A stretch of DNA of 64,000 nt from Sphingopyxis soli. Its GTDB lineage: Bacteria > Pseudomonadota > Alphaproteobacteria > Sphingomonadales > Sphingomonadaceae. Shown here in pieces: positions 1 through 9,191 of the stretch. Both the position numbers and the translations under genes were made by a program. The notes under the pieces are model-generated. The model saw only the letters and a program-made list of their open reading frames with translations. It did not search any database and was not told the origin of the DNA. The stretch is from the NCBI RefSeq assembly GCF_018682675.1, contig NZ_JAFMTR010000109.1:1-64000 (forward strand), read 5' to 3'. Within the stretch, counting starts at the first letter, position 1. Each line of letters starts with the position of its first letter.

Positions 1-63
1 CCGGAAAACACTGAATCAGAACTCAAGCCGCTTGGGAATCCTGTTTATGGGTATGTGACCTAG
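1..63 (+). CDS. C-terminal end of an upstream gene (partial)
   Basis: The frame that ends in TAG at 61-63 is open back to the first base of the window and reads about 20 codons (ending ...GNPVYGYVT). The stop sits inside the same palindrome that also carries the stop of the convergent ATP-grasp gene. This matches the arrangement at 53374-53391, where both genes are clearly real. The fragment is too short to assign a function, and the call rests mostly on that parallel. Confidence 0.35.
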   Translation, partial: PENTESELKPLGNPVYGYVT

Positions 64-77
64 GGTCGGAACCCTAG
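60..77. terminator. 18-nt palindrome joining two convergent stop codons
   Basis: CTAGGGT-CGGA-ACCCTAG is a perfect 7-bp stem with a 4-nt loop. The TAG of the left-hand frame (61-63) and the TAG of the ATP-grasp gene on the minus strand (74-76) both lie in the stem. The same stem occurs at 53374-53391. There is no T-tract, so a role as bidirectional terminator is inferred. Confidence 0.5.
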
Positions 78-931
78 ATCGCGGCGTAGATCGCCTTGCC
101 GAACGCCGCGCCCTTGTCGGGCGCGTGGTGCAGGAACAGCGAGGGTTCGATCAGCTCCAGTTCCATGATGTGGAGCTTGCCCGTCGCATCGCCGACCATG
201 TCGACGCGCGCATAGACGGGCGGCGCGGGTGCGGCGGCGAGCGCAGCGGCGGCGAGCGCCTGCGCCTCCGCGCTTGCATGCCAGTCGCTCTCGCGCCCGC
301 CGAACTGTTCCTGCACGCGAAAGTCGCCCGAGGCGGGGCGCTTGACGATCGCGTGGCTGAACTTGCCGTCGAAGAAGAAGAGCGAAAATTCGCCCTCGGT
401 CAGGATGCCGGGCATCAGGGGCTGGACGAGCCGGCGCTGTCCGAGCGCGTCGGCGGGAACGGCCGCGCCCGCCGCGATGCGGTGGGTGCCGTCGGCGCCG
501 CCCGAGATCGCGGGCTTGATCACGACCTCTTCGGCATCGAGCTCGGCGCGCGCGGCGGCGAGAACTGCCTCGCCGAGCGCGGCGACCTCGATCGTCGGCA
601 CCACCGTGACGCCTTTCGCGCCCAGTTCGGCGAGATAGGCCTTGTCGCTGTTCCAGCGCAGCACCGGTACCGGATTGACCACCGGCAGGGCTTCGGATTC
701 CAATCGGTCGAGCAGCGCGTACCAGACCGCCACATCGCGCTGATAGCCCCACGCGAAGAGCGGCAGGATCAGGTAGTATCCCGACAGGTCGCCCGGATCG
801 GTCCACACACGCTGTTCGACGATCAGTCCGGCCGCGGTCAGCGCCGCCGCCTTGCGCGCAAAGGCGGGCTGCCATTGCTCGTAATAATCCGGTGCCGGGA
901 CGAGGATCGCGACGCGGGGCTGGAACGGCAT
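74..931 (-). CDS. ATP-grasp domain protein (RimK/glutathione-synthetase-like)
   Basis: This 285-residue protein looks like a stand-alone ATP-grasp enzyme, a fold that joins a carboxylate to an amine or thiol using ATP. The N-terminal third (PRVAILVPAPDYYEQW) resembles a pre-ATP-grasp Rossmann-like domain. The central part has the nucleotide-binding stretch VVIKPAISGGADGTHRI. Near the C-terminus MELELIEPSLFL carries acidic metal-ligand positions. The substrate cannot be read from the sequence. The start overlaps the stop of the upstream glutamate dehydrogenase gene (TAATG), so the two are probably translationally coupled. The downstream end is convergent with another gene at the window edge. 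Confidence 0.8.
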   Translation of the reverse strand: MPFQPRVAILVPAPDYYEQWQPAFARKAAALTAAGLIVEQRVWTDPGDLSGYYLILPLFAWGYQRDVAVWYALLDRLESEALPVVNPVPVLRWNSDKAYLAELGAKGVTVVPTIEVAALGEAVLAAARAELDAEEVVIKPAISGGADGTHRIAAGAAVPADALGQRRLVQPLMPGILTEGEFSLFFFDGKFSHAIVKRPASGDFRVQEQFGGRESDWHASAEAQALAAAALAAAPAPPVYARVDMVGDATGKLHIMELELIEPSLFLHHAPDKGAAFGKAIYAAI

Positions 932-3900
932 TACCGCCCCAGCAGCCCGCGCGCCTGTCCCGCGATGTGCGACAGCATCGCGCCGTTCGGATTCGGGATC
1001 ATCCGCGCGCGATCGACGGTGGCCCGGAATTGCGCGACGCGCTGGCTATTGTCGGCGAGCCATTTGATCACCGCCGCGTCGAGGTCGCCCTTCGGCAACC
1101 CGGCAAGGAAGGTCAGGCGCATCTGCTGGAAATCGCGCGCGAGGCTGTTGACGAGCAGGCGTTCCCACGGATCGGCGGGGCTCATATGCGCCGCGAGCGT
1201 TTGCGCCCAGTCGAGACCAAGCGCTTCGCCGAGGTGGGTGAAGGCGTGCGTCACGGCCACCTCGTCGTCGCCGCGCCGTGCCGCGAGATCGACGATCCCG
1301 ATGGCGCCGTCGGTCTTGAACAGCCGCACGACCGCCGAGGTCAATGTCTCCGGCGCGCCCGCGTCGAGCAATTGCTGCGCCAGCATGTCCCACTGGCGCC
1401 GCACCGATGGACTGAGCAGGCTGTCGACGCCGCTCATCAGGCGCTCGACGCCGGGTTCGAGCCGCGCAACGACCGGTCCCGGCTGTGCGAGCGTCGATGT
1501 CACGCGCAGCAGGTCGGCCATCTGCGAGGTCATCGCCGACGCCGCCTGGCTGAAGAGCGAGAGGCGGATGCTTTCGTCGATCTTTGCACTGTCGAGCGCC
1601 GACCAGATTTCGTCCATCCCGAGCAGCCGTTCGACCGCGACGAACGCCGCCGCGACGTCGCCGAGCGAACAGCCTTCCTCTTCGACGAGCTCGAAGGGAT
1701 GGGCAATCCCCATGCGGTTGATCATCCGGTTCGCGAGCTTGGTCGCGATGATCTCGCGGCGCAGCTGGTGATCGGCGATCGCCTGCGGAAAATCCCTCTG
1801 CATTTCGGCCGGGAAGGCCGACGCCAGATCGCTGCCGAGCGCGGGATCGTCAGGCAATTCGCTATCCTCGATCGCATCCTGCAGCGCAAGCTTCGCGGTC
1901 GAGAGCAGCACCGCGAGCTCGGGCCGCGTGAAGCCGCGTCCTTCTGCCGAGCGGCGGAGCAGTTCGTCGTTCGCGGCGAGCCCTTCGACCTTGCGGTCGA
2001 GGCGGCCCGTCGCTTCGAAATTCTCCATGATCCGCACGAGCGATGGCACCGCCGCGGCGCCGCCCTTTTCGGCGATCGACAGCGCGAGCGCCTGCAAGCG
2101 GTTGTCCTCGAGCACCAGCGCCGACACATCGTCGGTCATCCGCACGAGCAGCGCGTCGCGCGCTTCCTGCGGCAGACGCCCTTCGGCCATCTCGCGGTTC
2201 AGCGCGATCTTGATGTTGACCTCGTTATCCGAGCAGTCGACGCCCGCGCTGTTGTCGATGAAGTCGGTGTTGATCCGCCCGCCCCTCGCCGAGAAGGCGA
2301 TGCGTGCAGCCTGCGTGACACCGAGGTTCGCGCCCTCGCCCACCGCGCGAACACGCAGATCCTCGGCATCGACGCGGAGCGCATCGTTTGCAGGATCGCC
2401 GACCTCGGCATTGTTCTGGCTCGCCGCCTTCACATAGGTGCCGATGCCGCCGAACCAGAGGAGGTCGGCGGGCGCCTTCAGGATCGCGGAGATCAGCGCG
2501 CCCGGCTCGATCTCCGCCTGCGACAGGCCGAGCACCGCCTGCACCTCGGGGGTCAGCGGGATGCTCTTCTGGCTGCGCGGGAAAACACCGCCGCCCTTCG
2601 AGATCAGCTTTTTGTCATAATCTTCCCAGCTCGACCGCGGGAGATTGAACATGCGTTCGCGTTCCTTCCAGCTTTTCGCCGGATCGGGATCGGGGTCGAG
2701 GAAGATGTGGCGGTGGTCGAACGCCGCGACGAGCTGGATCGCCTTCGACAGCAGCATGCCGTTGCCGAACACGTCGCCCGACATGTCGCCGCAGCCGACG
2801 ACGCGGATGCTGTCGGTCTGCACGTCGACGCCCAATTCGGCAAAGTGGCGCTGGACCGAAACCCACGCACCCTTCGCGGTGATCCCCATCGCCTTGTGGT
2901 CATAGCCTTTCGACCCCCCGCTCGCGAAGGCGTCGCCAAGCCAGAAGTCACGCTCCATCGCGAGCGCATTGGCGACGTCGGAGAAGGTCGCGGTGCCCTT
3001 GTCCGCGGCTACGACGAAATAGGGATCCTCGCCGTCGCGGACAACGACGCCCTTCGGATGCACGACCTTGCCGCCGACAAGGTTGTCGGTAATCGACAGG
3101 AGCGAGCGGATGAAGATGCGATAGCATTCGGTGCCTTCGGCGAACCACGCATCGCGGTCTTCGGCCGGGCTCGGCAAGGCCTTAGGATAGAAGCCGCCCT
3201 TCGCGCCGGTCGGCACGATCACCGCGTTCTTCACGCGCTGCGCTTTCATCAGCCCGAGAATCTCGGTGCGGAAGTCGTCGCGGCGATCGGACCAGCGCAG
3301 CCCGCCGCGCGCGACCGGTCCGGCGCGCAGGTGGATGCCCTCGACGCGCGGGCTGTAAACCCAGATTTCGCGCCACGGCAGCGGTTTGGGGAGGCCGGGA
3401 ACAAGGGCGCTGTCGATCTTGAATGCCAGCGCCTCGGCCGCAGCGGGTGCGAAAGCGTTGGTACGCAGCGTCGCGCCGATCACGGCATGGAACAGGCGCA
3501 GGATGCGGTCGTCGTCGATCGACTGGATGTCGGCGAAACCCGCAACGATATCGGCTTCGAGCGCCTCGGCGCGCGCGGCGTCCTTCGCTTTCGGATCGTG
3601 AAGCGCCCGGAAGCGGTCGATCAGCGCCGACGTGAGCGCCGGCGCATGACGGAGCGCCGCAACGACGGTGTCCATGCCGTAGCTCGCGCCGCCCTGACGC
3701 AGATAACGGAACCAGGCGCGCAGCCACACGATCGCCTGCGGATCGGTCTGGCTGACCAGGACGAGCTGGTTGAACGCGTCATTCTCTGCCTTGCCGTCGA
3801 GCACCGCGGCGATCGCCGTTTCGATGACCTCGGCAAAGGGAATCAGCCCGAGTTCGTCGACCGACGACGGCAGGCGCAACGAGAAATCGTGGATGAAGGC

Positions 3901-5634
3901 CGACCGGCCATCGTCGCCTTCGCCTTGCGCGCGCGCGACCTCGGTCGGGATTTCCTCGAGCACTTCGAAGCCGAAATGTTCGAGCGCGGGCACGACATCC
4001 GATAGCGCGAGCGGTCCCGCGGCGCTGTACACCTTCAGCCGCAGCTCGTCGTCGCCGTCCAGAGTCTGACGGACGATCCGGACCCCGCGTGGGCGATCCG
4101 CGTCGAGATCGCGAAGCTGGAGGATGTCGAGCGCCGCCTCCTCGGGGCTGTAGCTGTTGCGATAGTTCGCGGGGAACAGCGGCGCAAAGCGCGCGGCGAG
4201 CGCCGCCGCGCGGCCCGCGTCGCCATGGCGCGCGAGCGCAGCCTCGACCTCGGGCAGCCAGCCGCGGACCATCTGTTCGAGCTGCGCGTTGAGCGCGTCG
4301 ATATCGGGAACGACGCCCTCGCCGCGCAGGTCGAGCGTGAAGCGCATCAGCGCCGCGCCCCCGTCTTCCAGCACCATCGTCCAGTTGATCACGCCGGCCT
4401 TCGCCGCGCGCACCAGCATCGCCTCGACATCCTTGCGGCGGCCGGTCGATACCTCGTCGCGCGGCAACCAGACGAAAACGAACAGGTGACGGCCGAGCGC
4501 ACTTCGCACCGCGACAATCTTTGGCCGCGGGCGATCGGTGATCGACATCGAGGTGAGCACCAGATCCTCGAGCGCGGCGCTATCGAAGGCGATCAGCAGG
4601 TCATGCGGCAACGCGGTCAGCGCATGCGCGAGCGCCTTGCCCGCGTGCCCCGCCGGATCGAAGCCGAATTTCGCCATCAGCGCGTCGAGCTGCGCGCGCA
4701 GCATCGGCACTTTCGCCGGCGGGGTCGACAGCGCGGCGCTGGTCCACAGGCCCGCATGGATCGACAGGCGCTCGACCTTCTTGCCCTTGAATTCCGGGAC
4801 GATGACGAGGTCGAGCAACACGCGGCGGTGAACCGACGACAGGCGGTTCGACTTGATCAGCAGCGGCGAGGGATGACCCTTGTCGAAATAGTCGAAGGCG
4901 GCGTCGAGTGCGGTCTGCGACAACAGTTGCTCGGTGCGCGAGGTCGAAATACCGAGCGCGTCCTGAACCGCTCCATCGCGGGTCCGCCACTCGTGACCAA
5001 GCTGTGTCAGGGCGCCGCCCTCGAACCAGCGCAGCAGTTCGGCGGCTTCGCCGTCGGCGCGCATCGCGGCGTCGGCAAGCATCGCGGCGCGCATCGCTTT
5101 CCAGTCGGTCACCGCGGCGCGCACGTCGGCGAGCGCGGCTTCGAGCGCATCGAGCAAGCGGCGGCGCGCGCGCGCATCGCCGCGTTCGAGTTCCATATAG
5201 ATGACCGATTCCCGATCATCGCCCGTCCCCACGCCGGTCAGCTTGCCCTTCGCATCGCGGTCGACCGAGACGACGGGGTGAAGGATGCGGTGGATCGCAA
5301 GGCCTTGCGCGCCGACGATCTGCGAGGTCGAATCGACCAGGAAAGGCATGTCGTCGTTGACGACGACAAGGCGCATCCGCCGGTCGGTGCCGTCGGCGAC
5401 CAAAGGCTCGAGCAGCAGCGAGGGCTTGCCTTCGCTCCGTTCCAGCGCCGCTCGCCCCGCAAATTCGCCCGCCGCCGCCAGCGCCCTGGTATCGAGGTCT
5501 TCGCCCTCGCCGGGAAGCGCACTCCCGTGCAGCGCGGCGGCGAAAGCCTTGGAAAATTTTGCCGGCACTTGCAGGGCCGGCGAGGCTTCGGCTTCGGCGG
5601 CGTGGGACAGGGTGGAAGTCATAGGGGGCAGCAT
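931..5634 (-). CDS. NAD-specific glutamate dehydrogenase, large (180-kDa) class
   Basis: The product (1,567 residues; 1,563 if the ATG at 5622 is used) is a cytoplasmic enzyme that oxidatively deaminates glutamate to 2-oxoglutarate and ammonia with NAD. Its length fits the large bacterial GDH class. The N-terminal half is the long regulatory region with ACT-like segments (RLVVVNDDMPFLVDS). The catalytic half holds the substrate/lysine motif PTGAKGGFYPK, RGGLRWSDR and the nucleotide-binding part VGEGANLGVTQAARI. Neither candidate start has a strong ribosome-binding site. The upstream 230 bp (5635-5864) contains an AT-rich patch near 5745-5775 suitable for a promoter. The stop overlaps the ATP-grasp start. 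Confidence 0.95.
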   Translation of the reverse strand: MLPPMTSTLSHAAEAEASPALQVPAKFSKAFAAALHGSALPGEGEDLDTRALAAAGEFAGRAALERSEGKPSLLLEPLVADGTDRRMRLVVVNDDMPFLVDSTSQIVGAQGLAIHRILHPVVSVDRDAKGKLTGVGTGDDRESVIYMELERGDARARRRLLDALEAALADVRAAVTDWKAMRAAMLADAAMRADGEAAELLRWFEGGALTQLGHEWRTRDGAVQDALGISTSRTEQLLSQTALDAAFDYFDKGHPSPLLIKSNRLSSVHRRVLLDLVIVPEFKGKKVERLSIHAGLWTSAALSTPPAKVPMLRAQLDALMAKFGFDPAGHAGKALAHALTALPHDLLIAFDSAALEDLVLTSMSITDRPRPKIVAVRSALGRHLFVFVWLPRDEVSTGRRKDVEAMLVRAAKAGVINWTMVLEDGGAALMRFTLDLRGEGVVPDIDALNAQLEQMVRGWLPEVEAALARHGDAGRAAALAARFAPLFPANYRNSYSPEEAALDILQLRDLDADRPRGVRIVRQTLDGDDELRLKVYSAAGPLALSDVVPALEHFGFEVLEEIPTEVARAQGEGDDGRSAFIHDFSLRLPSSVDELGLIPFAEVIETAIAAVLDGKAENDAFNQLVLVSQTDPQAIVWLRAWFRYLRQGGASYGMDTVVAALRHAPALTSALIDRFRALHDPKAKDAARAEALEADIVAGFADIQSIDDDRILRLFHAVIGATLRTNAFAPAAAEALAFKIDSALVPGLPKPLPWREIWVYSPRVEGIHLRAGPVARGGLRWSDRRDDFRTEILGLMKAQRVKNAVIVPTGAKGGFYPKALPSPAEDRDAWFAEGTECYRIFIRSLLSITDNLVGGKVVHPKGVVVRDGEDPYFVVAADKGTATFSDVANALAMERDFWLGDAFASGGSKGYDHKAMGITAKGAWVSVQRHFAELGVDVQTDSIRVVGCGDMSGDVFGNGMLLSKAIQLVAAFDHRHIFLDPDPDPAKSWKERERMFNLPRSSWEDYDKKLISKGGGVFPRSQKSIPLTPEVQAVLGLSQAEIEPGALISAILKAPADLLWFGGIGTYVKAASQNNAEVGDPANDALRVDAEDLRVRAVGEGANLGVTQAARIAFSARGGRINTDFIDNSAGVDCSDNEVNIKIALNREMAEGRLPQEARDALLVRMTDDVSALVLEDNRLQALALSIAEKGGAAAVPSLVRIMENFEATGRLDRKVEGLAANDELLRRSAEGRGFTRPELAVLLSTAKLALQDAIEDSELPDDPALGSDLASAFPAEMQRDFPQAIADHQLRREIIATKLANRMINRMGIAHPFELVEEEGCSLGDVAAAFVAVERLLGMDEIWSALDSAKIDESIRLSLFSQAASAMTSQMADLLRVTSTLAQPGPVVARLEPGVERLMSGVDSLLSPSVRRQWDMLAQQLLDAGAPETLTSAVVRLFKTDGAIGIVDLAARRGDDEVAVTHAFTHLGEALGLDWAQTLAAHMSPADPWERLLVNSLARDFQQMRLTFLAGLPKGDLDAAVIKWLADNSQRVAQFRATVDRARMIPNPNGAMLSHIAGQARGLLGR

Positions 5635-5791
5635 CCCGAACCAAGAAAGGCGGGCCTCTGCGGGGGATTCGGCCAGCCCGTTTGCAGGGCTCTCCTATGC
5701 GCCTGTGGCGCGCGCGGCTCAAGACCCCGCGCAGCATTCACGTAAAATAATTTCAATTTTCAGTTTGACTATTACGCAGGGTCGCGGCGAC

Positions 5792-5811
5792 GGGCCGGAG
5801 GCGACCGGCCC
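5792..5811 (-). terminator. Possible hairpin terminator after the PAS gene
   Basis: GGGCCGG-AGGCGA-CCGGCCC forms a 7-bp GC stem about 55 nt past the stop of the PAS-domain gene and ahead of the AT-rich patch before the glutamate dehydrogenase gene. No T-run follows, so factor-independent termination is uncertain. Confidence 0.3.
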
Positions 5812-5864
5812 TCGCAGGAAGAACGCGCGCGCCGCACGCCCCATTCGACCTCACAGCACAATCT

Positions 5865-7190
5865 TTACGGCGTAATGGCAATCGCCTTTTTGGCCAGCTT
5901 GGCGATCAGCGCCGGATCGTCGGCCGCCTTGGCGACGATGCCGATATGTCCGCCGGGCATCGCGCGCGCGATCAGCACGACGAATTCGGCCTCGCCCGCA
6001 TCATGTTCGAGAATCAGGGCGGGATGCGCATGGCGCAGCGCCTCGACCGCCTCCTCGCCCTTGCCGACGCCCTCGCCATCGGGTTTGCGACGTGCGCGCG
6101 CGTCCTTGACCAGTCCCTTGAGGCCGCCCGGATAGCGGTCGAGATAGGCGGCGAGTTCGCCGCGCGCCACGCCCTCTTGCCTCGCATGGCTCAGAACGCA
6201 GGCATATTCGGCAAGCCGCGTCTTGTCGTAATTCGCCCCGAACACGAGCTTGACGACGGGGGTCATCGGCGCGCGGTCCTGCGCCTGCAGCCCGGCGTCC
6301 TCCAGCATTTCGGCAAAGGCTTCGGGCTGGGCCTCGGCCGCGAGCGCGAAGTCCCACGCCTTGCCCACCGCCTGATAGAGCGCGGAGCGGCTGCGGCTGT
6401 CGGCGGCGATCGCACGCTCGGCCGTCTCGCGCGCCAGCGCCAGCCAGTCGGCGAGTTCGGCGTCGGTGCCCGGATCGGCCGAGACGGGCATGTCTTCGTC
6501 GGCGGTCTCGGTCAGCAGCATTTCGTCCTCGTCGCCAAGCGCCGCGAAGCCGGGCGCCGCGCCATCGTCGATATGCTCGGAATCGGGACCATCGGCCCAT
6601 ACCGGAACCGGCGCGGTCAGCGGCGCGGCGGTGCGCAGCGCCTGCTCGACCGAAAGCTGCAGTTCGGCCTCCTGCTCGGCGGGAACGCCTTCCTTCCAGT
6701 TGATCACGCCCATGATGAAATCGATCGTGTCGTCGTCGGACGAGAAGGGCAGCAGGATGCCGCGATACATGATCGTCACCCCGCGATCGTTGACGAATTC
6801 GGCCTCGAAGCCGATCGGCGCACGGTTGGCGATGATCTGCAGATAATGGTCGGTCAGCCGCGACAGCAGCGAGCGGCCGGGGATCTGGTTGATATAGTGG
6901 ACGTCCTCGCCGATCTCCGACTCCTCGCGCAGTTTTTCGCCAAGGAAGGAAATGCCCGGATTCTCGATGCCGGTGGTGAAGTCGAGCAACACCGCGTGCG
7001 GCCCGAAATCGGCGCCCTCGAGGTCGACATCCTCGACCGACGGATAGGCGCGGTCGGCCAGCAGCGAAGCCCAGTAATTATAGGCCCTGACCTGCATCCG
7101 CCGTTCGTCGACCCCGACCACCGGCGGCGCGTCGATCGCGCCATCGTCCTGGTCGTGGCTGCCCGAAAGCAGTCCGCGCAAGCTGTCCAT
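5865..7190 (-). CDS. PAS domain-containing protein
   Basis: A 441-residue soluble protein. Residues about 30-190 read as a PAS-type sensory fold of the sphingomonad 'PAS_5-like' kind (ISFLGEKLREES, YRGILLPFSSDDDTIDFIMGVINWKE). The middle is acidic and low in complexity. The C-terminal half is a second conserved domain rich in Ala, Asp and Glu (VVKLVFGANYDKTRLAEYA). No kinase, GGDEF or HTH domain is visible, so the output is unknown. The start at 7190 (MDSLRGLL) is preceded by GGGGA. An in-frame ATG at 7226 would add 12 residues. The gene is monocistronic by appearance, upstream of glutamate dehydrogenase on the same strand. Confidence 0.75.
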   Translation of the reverse strand: MDSLRGLLSGSHDQDDGAIDAPPVVGVDERRMQVRAYNYWASLLADRAYPSVEDVDLEGADFGPHAVLLDFTTGIENPGISFLGEKLREESEIGEDVHYINQIPGRSLLSRLTDHYLQIIANRAPIGFEAEFVNDRGVTIMYRGILLPFSSDDDTIDFIMGVINWKEGVPAEQEAELQLSVEQALRTAAPLTAPVPVWADGPDSEHIDDGAAPGFAALGDEDEMLLTETADEDMPVSADPGTDAELADWLALARETAERAIAADSRSRSALYQAVGKAWDFALAAEAQPEAFAEMLEDAGLQAQDRAPMTPVVKLVFGANYDKTRLAEYACVLSHARQEGVARGELAAYLDRYPGGLKGLVKDARARRKPDGEGVGKGEEAVEALRHAHPALILEHDAGEAEFVVLIARAMPGGHIGIVAKAADDPALIAKLAKKAIAITP

Positions 7191-7290
7191 CACATGTCCC
7201 CAGTCGCAAACATCGCCCGATGTCATGCAACAAGAGTGGTAAAGGCCGCGTAAACGATGCCTTGCGGACCGCCCGCCGCGCTAGGGCCGG

Positions 7291-7671
7291 TCAGGCGAGG
7301 CGGGTCTCGATCGGCAGGCCGTTCTTGAGCGTCAGCGTCACCGGCGTGCGCTCGGCAATGTCGGCCATCCGCGCGCGCTGCTCGTCGTCGAGACCGACGA
7401 TGGTCAGCGTGCGATCGATCTTCTTCTCCTCGATCCCGTGCAGCCGCAGCCCGACCTCGAGCGACTCCATCGGCCAGCCCTTGCGGTCGGCATACATGCG
7501 CAGCGTGATCGCGGTGCAGGCGCCAAGGCTGGCGAGCAGCAGATCATATGGCGCGAACCCCGCGCCCTGCCCGCCGAGAGCGGGCGGCTCGTCGGCGACG
7601 ATGTCGCGGCCGCCGACGCTGATCTGGGTCCGATATTTGTCCTTGCCGATACGGGCGGTGCCTTGAGCCAT
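7291..7671 (-). CDS. OsmC/Ohr-family protein
   Basis: 126 residues. OsmC-like proteins are cytoplasmic, often dimeric thiol-dependent peroxidases that reduce organic hydroperoxides. The central stretch GFAPYDLLLASLGACTAITLRMYAD contains the conserved active-site cysteine in the LGAC context. A second reactive cysteine is not obvious, as in many members of the YhfA/OsmC subgroup, so peroxidase activity is not assured. AGGAGA lies 7 nt before the ATG. It is a different subfamily from the OsmC protein at 57150-57578. Confidence 0.85.
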   Translation of the reverse strand: MAQGTARIGKDKYRTQISVGGRDIVADEPPALGGQGAGFAPYDLLLASLGACTAITLRMYADRKGWPMESLEVGLRLHGIEEKKIDRTLTIVGLDDEQRARMADIAERTPVTLTLKNGLPIETRLA

Positions 7672-7788
7672 GGCGTGTCTCCTTCGTGCGCGCCGGCCCT
7701 GATAGCAAAGCGCGGCACGGAAAGGAGGTTAATCTGCGCCCCGCCGCGGCATGGTCGAGCCGACGGAAACGGATCGCCGCGCCCCGAA

Positions 7789-7815
7789 ACCCGCCCCCCT
7801 TGCGGGCGGGCGGGT
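7789..7815 (-). terminator. Hairpin downstream of the sugar transporter
   Basis: ACCCGCCC (7789-7796) pairs with GGGCGGGT (7808-7815). It lies just past the stop of the GluP-like gene. A short TTT follows on the minus strand, and CCCCCTTTT follows on the plus strand. This probably ends the 22-7.8 kb carbohydrate locus. Confidence 0.45.
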
Positions 7816-7828
7816 CCCCCTTTTCGGG

Positions 7829-9142
7829 TCAGGCGAAGTGATCGACCGGGTCGGGCGCCGGCCGGCGGGCGTAGACGCCGAAGGCAGCAATAACCGCATA
7901 GCAGGCGGCCGGCAGCAACAGCGCGAGGCCGAGGTGCCCCGTAAGGTCGGCCAGCGCACCGGTAGCGAGCGGAACGACCGCGCCGCCGAAGATCGCGACA
8001 TTGATGATCCCCGACCCGTCGGCCGCGCGCGGTCCGAGCTTTTCGGACGCGAGGCTGAAGATCGTCGGGAACATGATCGAGTTCATCAGGCCGATGGCAA
8101 GCAGGCTGTAGCCCGACACGCTTCCCGTCGTGCCGATCGAGACCAGGATCAGCGTGATCGCTCCAACCGCGACGCACGCAAGCAGCCTGCCGGGGCTGAT
8201 GACGCGCATGGCCGCCGAACCGATGAAGCGGCCGATCATTGCGCCACCCCAATAAAGGCCGATCAACTTGCCAGCCGCCTGTTCCTGCAGCCCCATCACG
8301 CCCGGCTGCATGAGATAGCTGACGATCAGCGAGCCGATCGACACTTCGGCGCCGACATAAAGAAAGATGCAGAGCGCCCCGAAACCGAAGCGCGGGCGCC
8401 CCAGCAGGTCGAAGCCGGCCAGCCCGGCGCTCGCCTCATGCCTCTCGCCCTGCAGGCGGTTGCGGAACAGCCATACCGCGCCCGCCACCACCGCCAGCGC
8501 GACCGCGATGCCAAGATAGCCATGAACGATCGCCTGGCTCTCGGCCGTGCGATAGGCATCGAGTTCGGCGCCCGACAGCTGGTCGGCGCTCACTTTTGCC
8601 AGGCTGCCCAGGATCAGCGCCGACCCCGCGATCGGGAAGATCGTCGTGCCGAGCGAATTGAATGCCTGCGCAAAGGTCAGGCGGCTGTGCGCCGTCTCGG
8701 GCTTGCCGAGCATCGAAATGAGCGGATTGGCCACGACCTGCACAACGACCACACCGCTTGCCAAGACGAAGAGCGCGAGCAGGAACAGGCCGTAGGTCGC
8801 GGTCTGCGACGCCGGGATGAAGAGCAGGCAGCCGATCATCATCGTCAAAAGGCCTGCGACCGCTCCACGCATATATCCGATCTTCTTGACCAGCTTCGCA
8901 CCGGGAATCCCGATCAGAAGATAGGCGGTGAAGAAACAGAACTGCACGAGCATCGCCTGCGTGTAGTTCAGCGTGAACAGTTCCTTCAGCTTCGGAATGA
9001 TCACATCGTTGAGCGAGGTGATGCCGCCGAAGATGAAGAACAGCCCCATGACGAACAGACGCAGCTCGGGGGCATCGACATGCTGCCCGGCGCCCCCGCG
9101 GGCCATGGAATCATTATTGGTCAGATCTGGCGTGACGGCCAC
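7829..9142 (-). CDS. Sugar MFS transporter of the FHS family (GluP/FucP-like)
   Basis: A 437-residue inner-membrane sugar:H+ symporter with about 12 hydrophobic segments. The opening helix FVMGLFFIFGGITSLNDVIIPKL and the FFTAYLLIGIPGAKLVKKIGY loop are typical of glucose/galactose (GluP) transporters of the fucose-hexuronate superfamily. The start is GTG, preceded by GGGGAGAG. A second in-frame ATG lies 12 codons in. It follows the GH3 glucosidase gene by 49 bp, with an imperfect hairpin (9171-9191) between them, so it probably takes up glucose released by that enzyme under the same LacI operator. The exact sugar is inferred. Confidence 0.9.
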   Translation of the reverse strand: MAVTPDLTNNDSMARGGAGQHVDAPELRLFVMGLFFIFGGITSLNDVIIPKLKELFTLNYTQAMLVQFCFFTAYLLIGIPGAKLVKKIGYMRGAVAGLLTMMIGCLLFIPASQTATYGLFLLALFVLASGVVVVQVVANPLISMLGKPETAHSRLTFAQAFNSLGTTIFPIAGSALILGSLAKVSADQLSGAELDAYRTAESQAIVHGYLGIAVALAVVAGAVWLFRNRLQGERHEASAGLAGFDLLGRPRFGFGALCIFLYVGAEVSIGSLIVSYLMQPGVMGLQEQAAGKLIGLYWGGAMIGRFIGSAAMRVISPGRLLACVAVGAITLILVSIGTTGSVSGYSLLAIGLMNSIMFPTIFSLASEKLGPRAADGSGIINVAIFGGAVVPLATGALADLTGHLGLALLLPAACYAVIAAFGVYARRPAPDPVDHFA

Positions 9143-9191
9143 GATATCTCTCCCCGGAGAAGCTGCTCCGCCAACCCGTGCGCGGGTTTGG

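Noticed and set aside
892-4005. 1,037-codon open frame on the plus strand
   Set aside because: It is antisense to glutamate dehydrogenase, with low-complexity Arg-rich translation and no ribosome-binding site.
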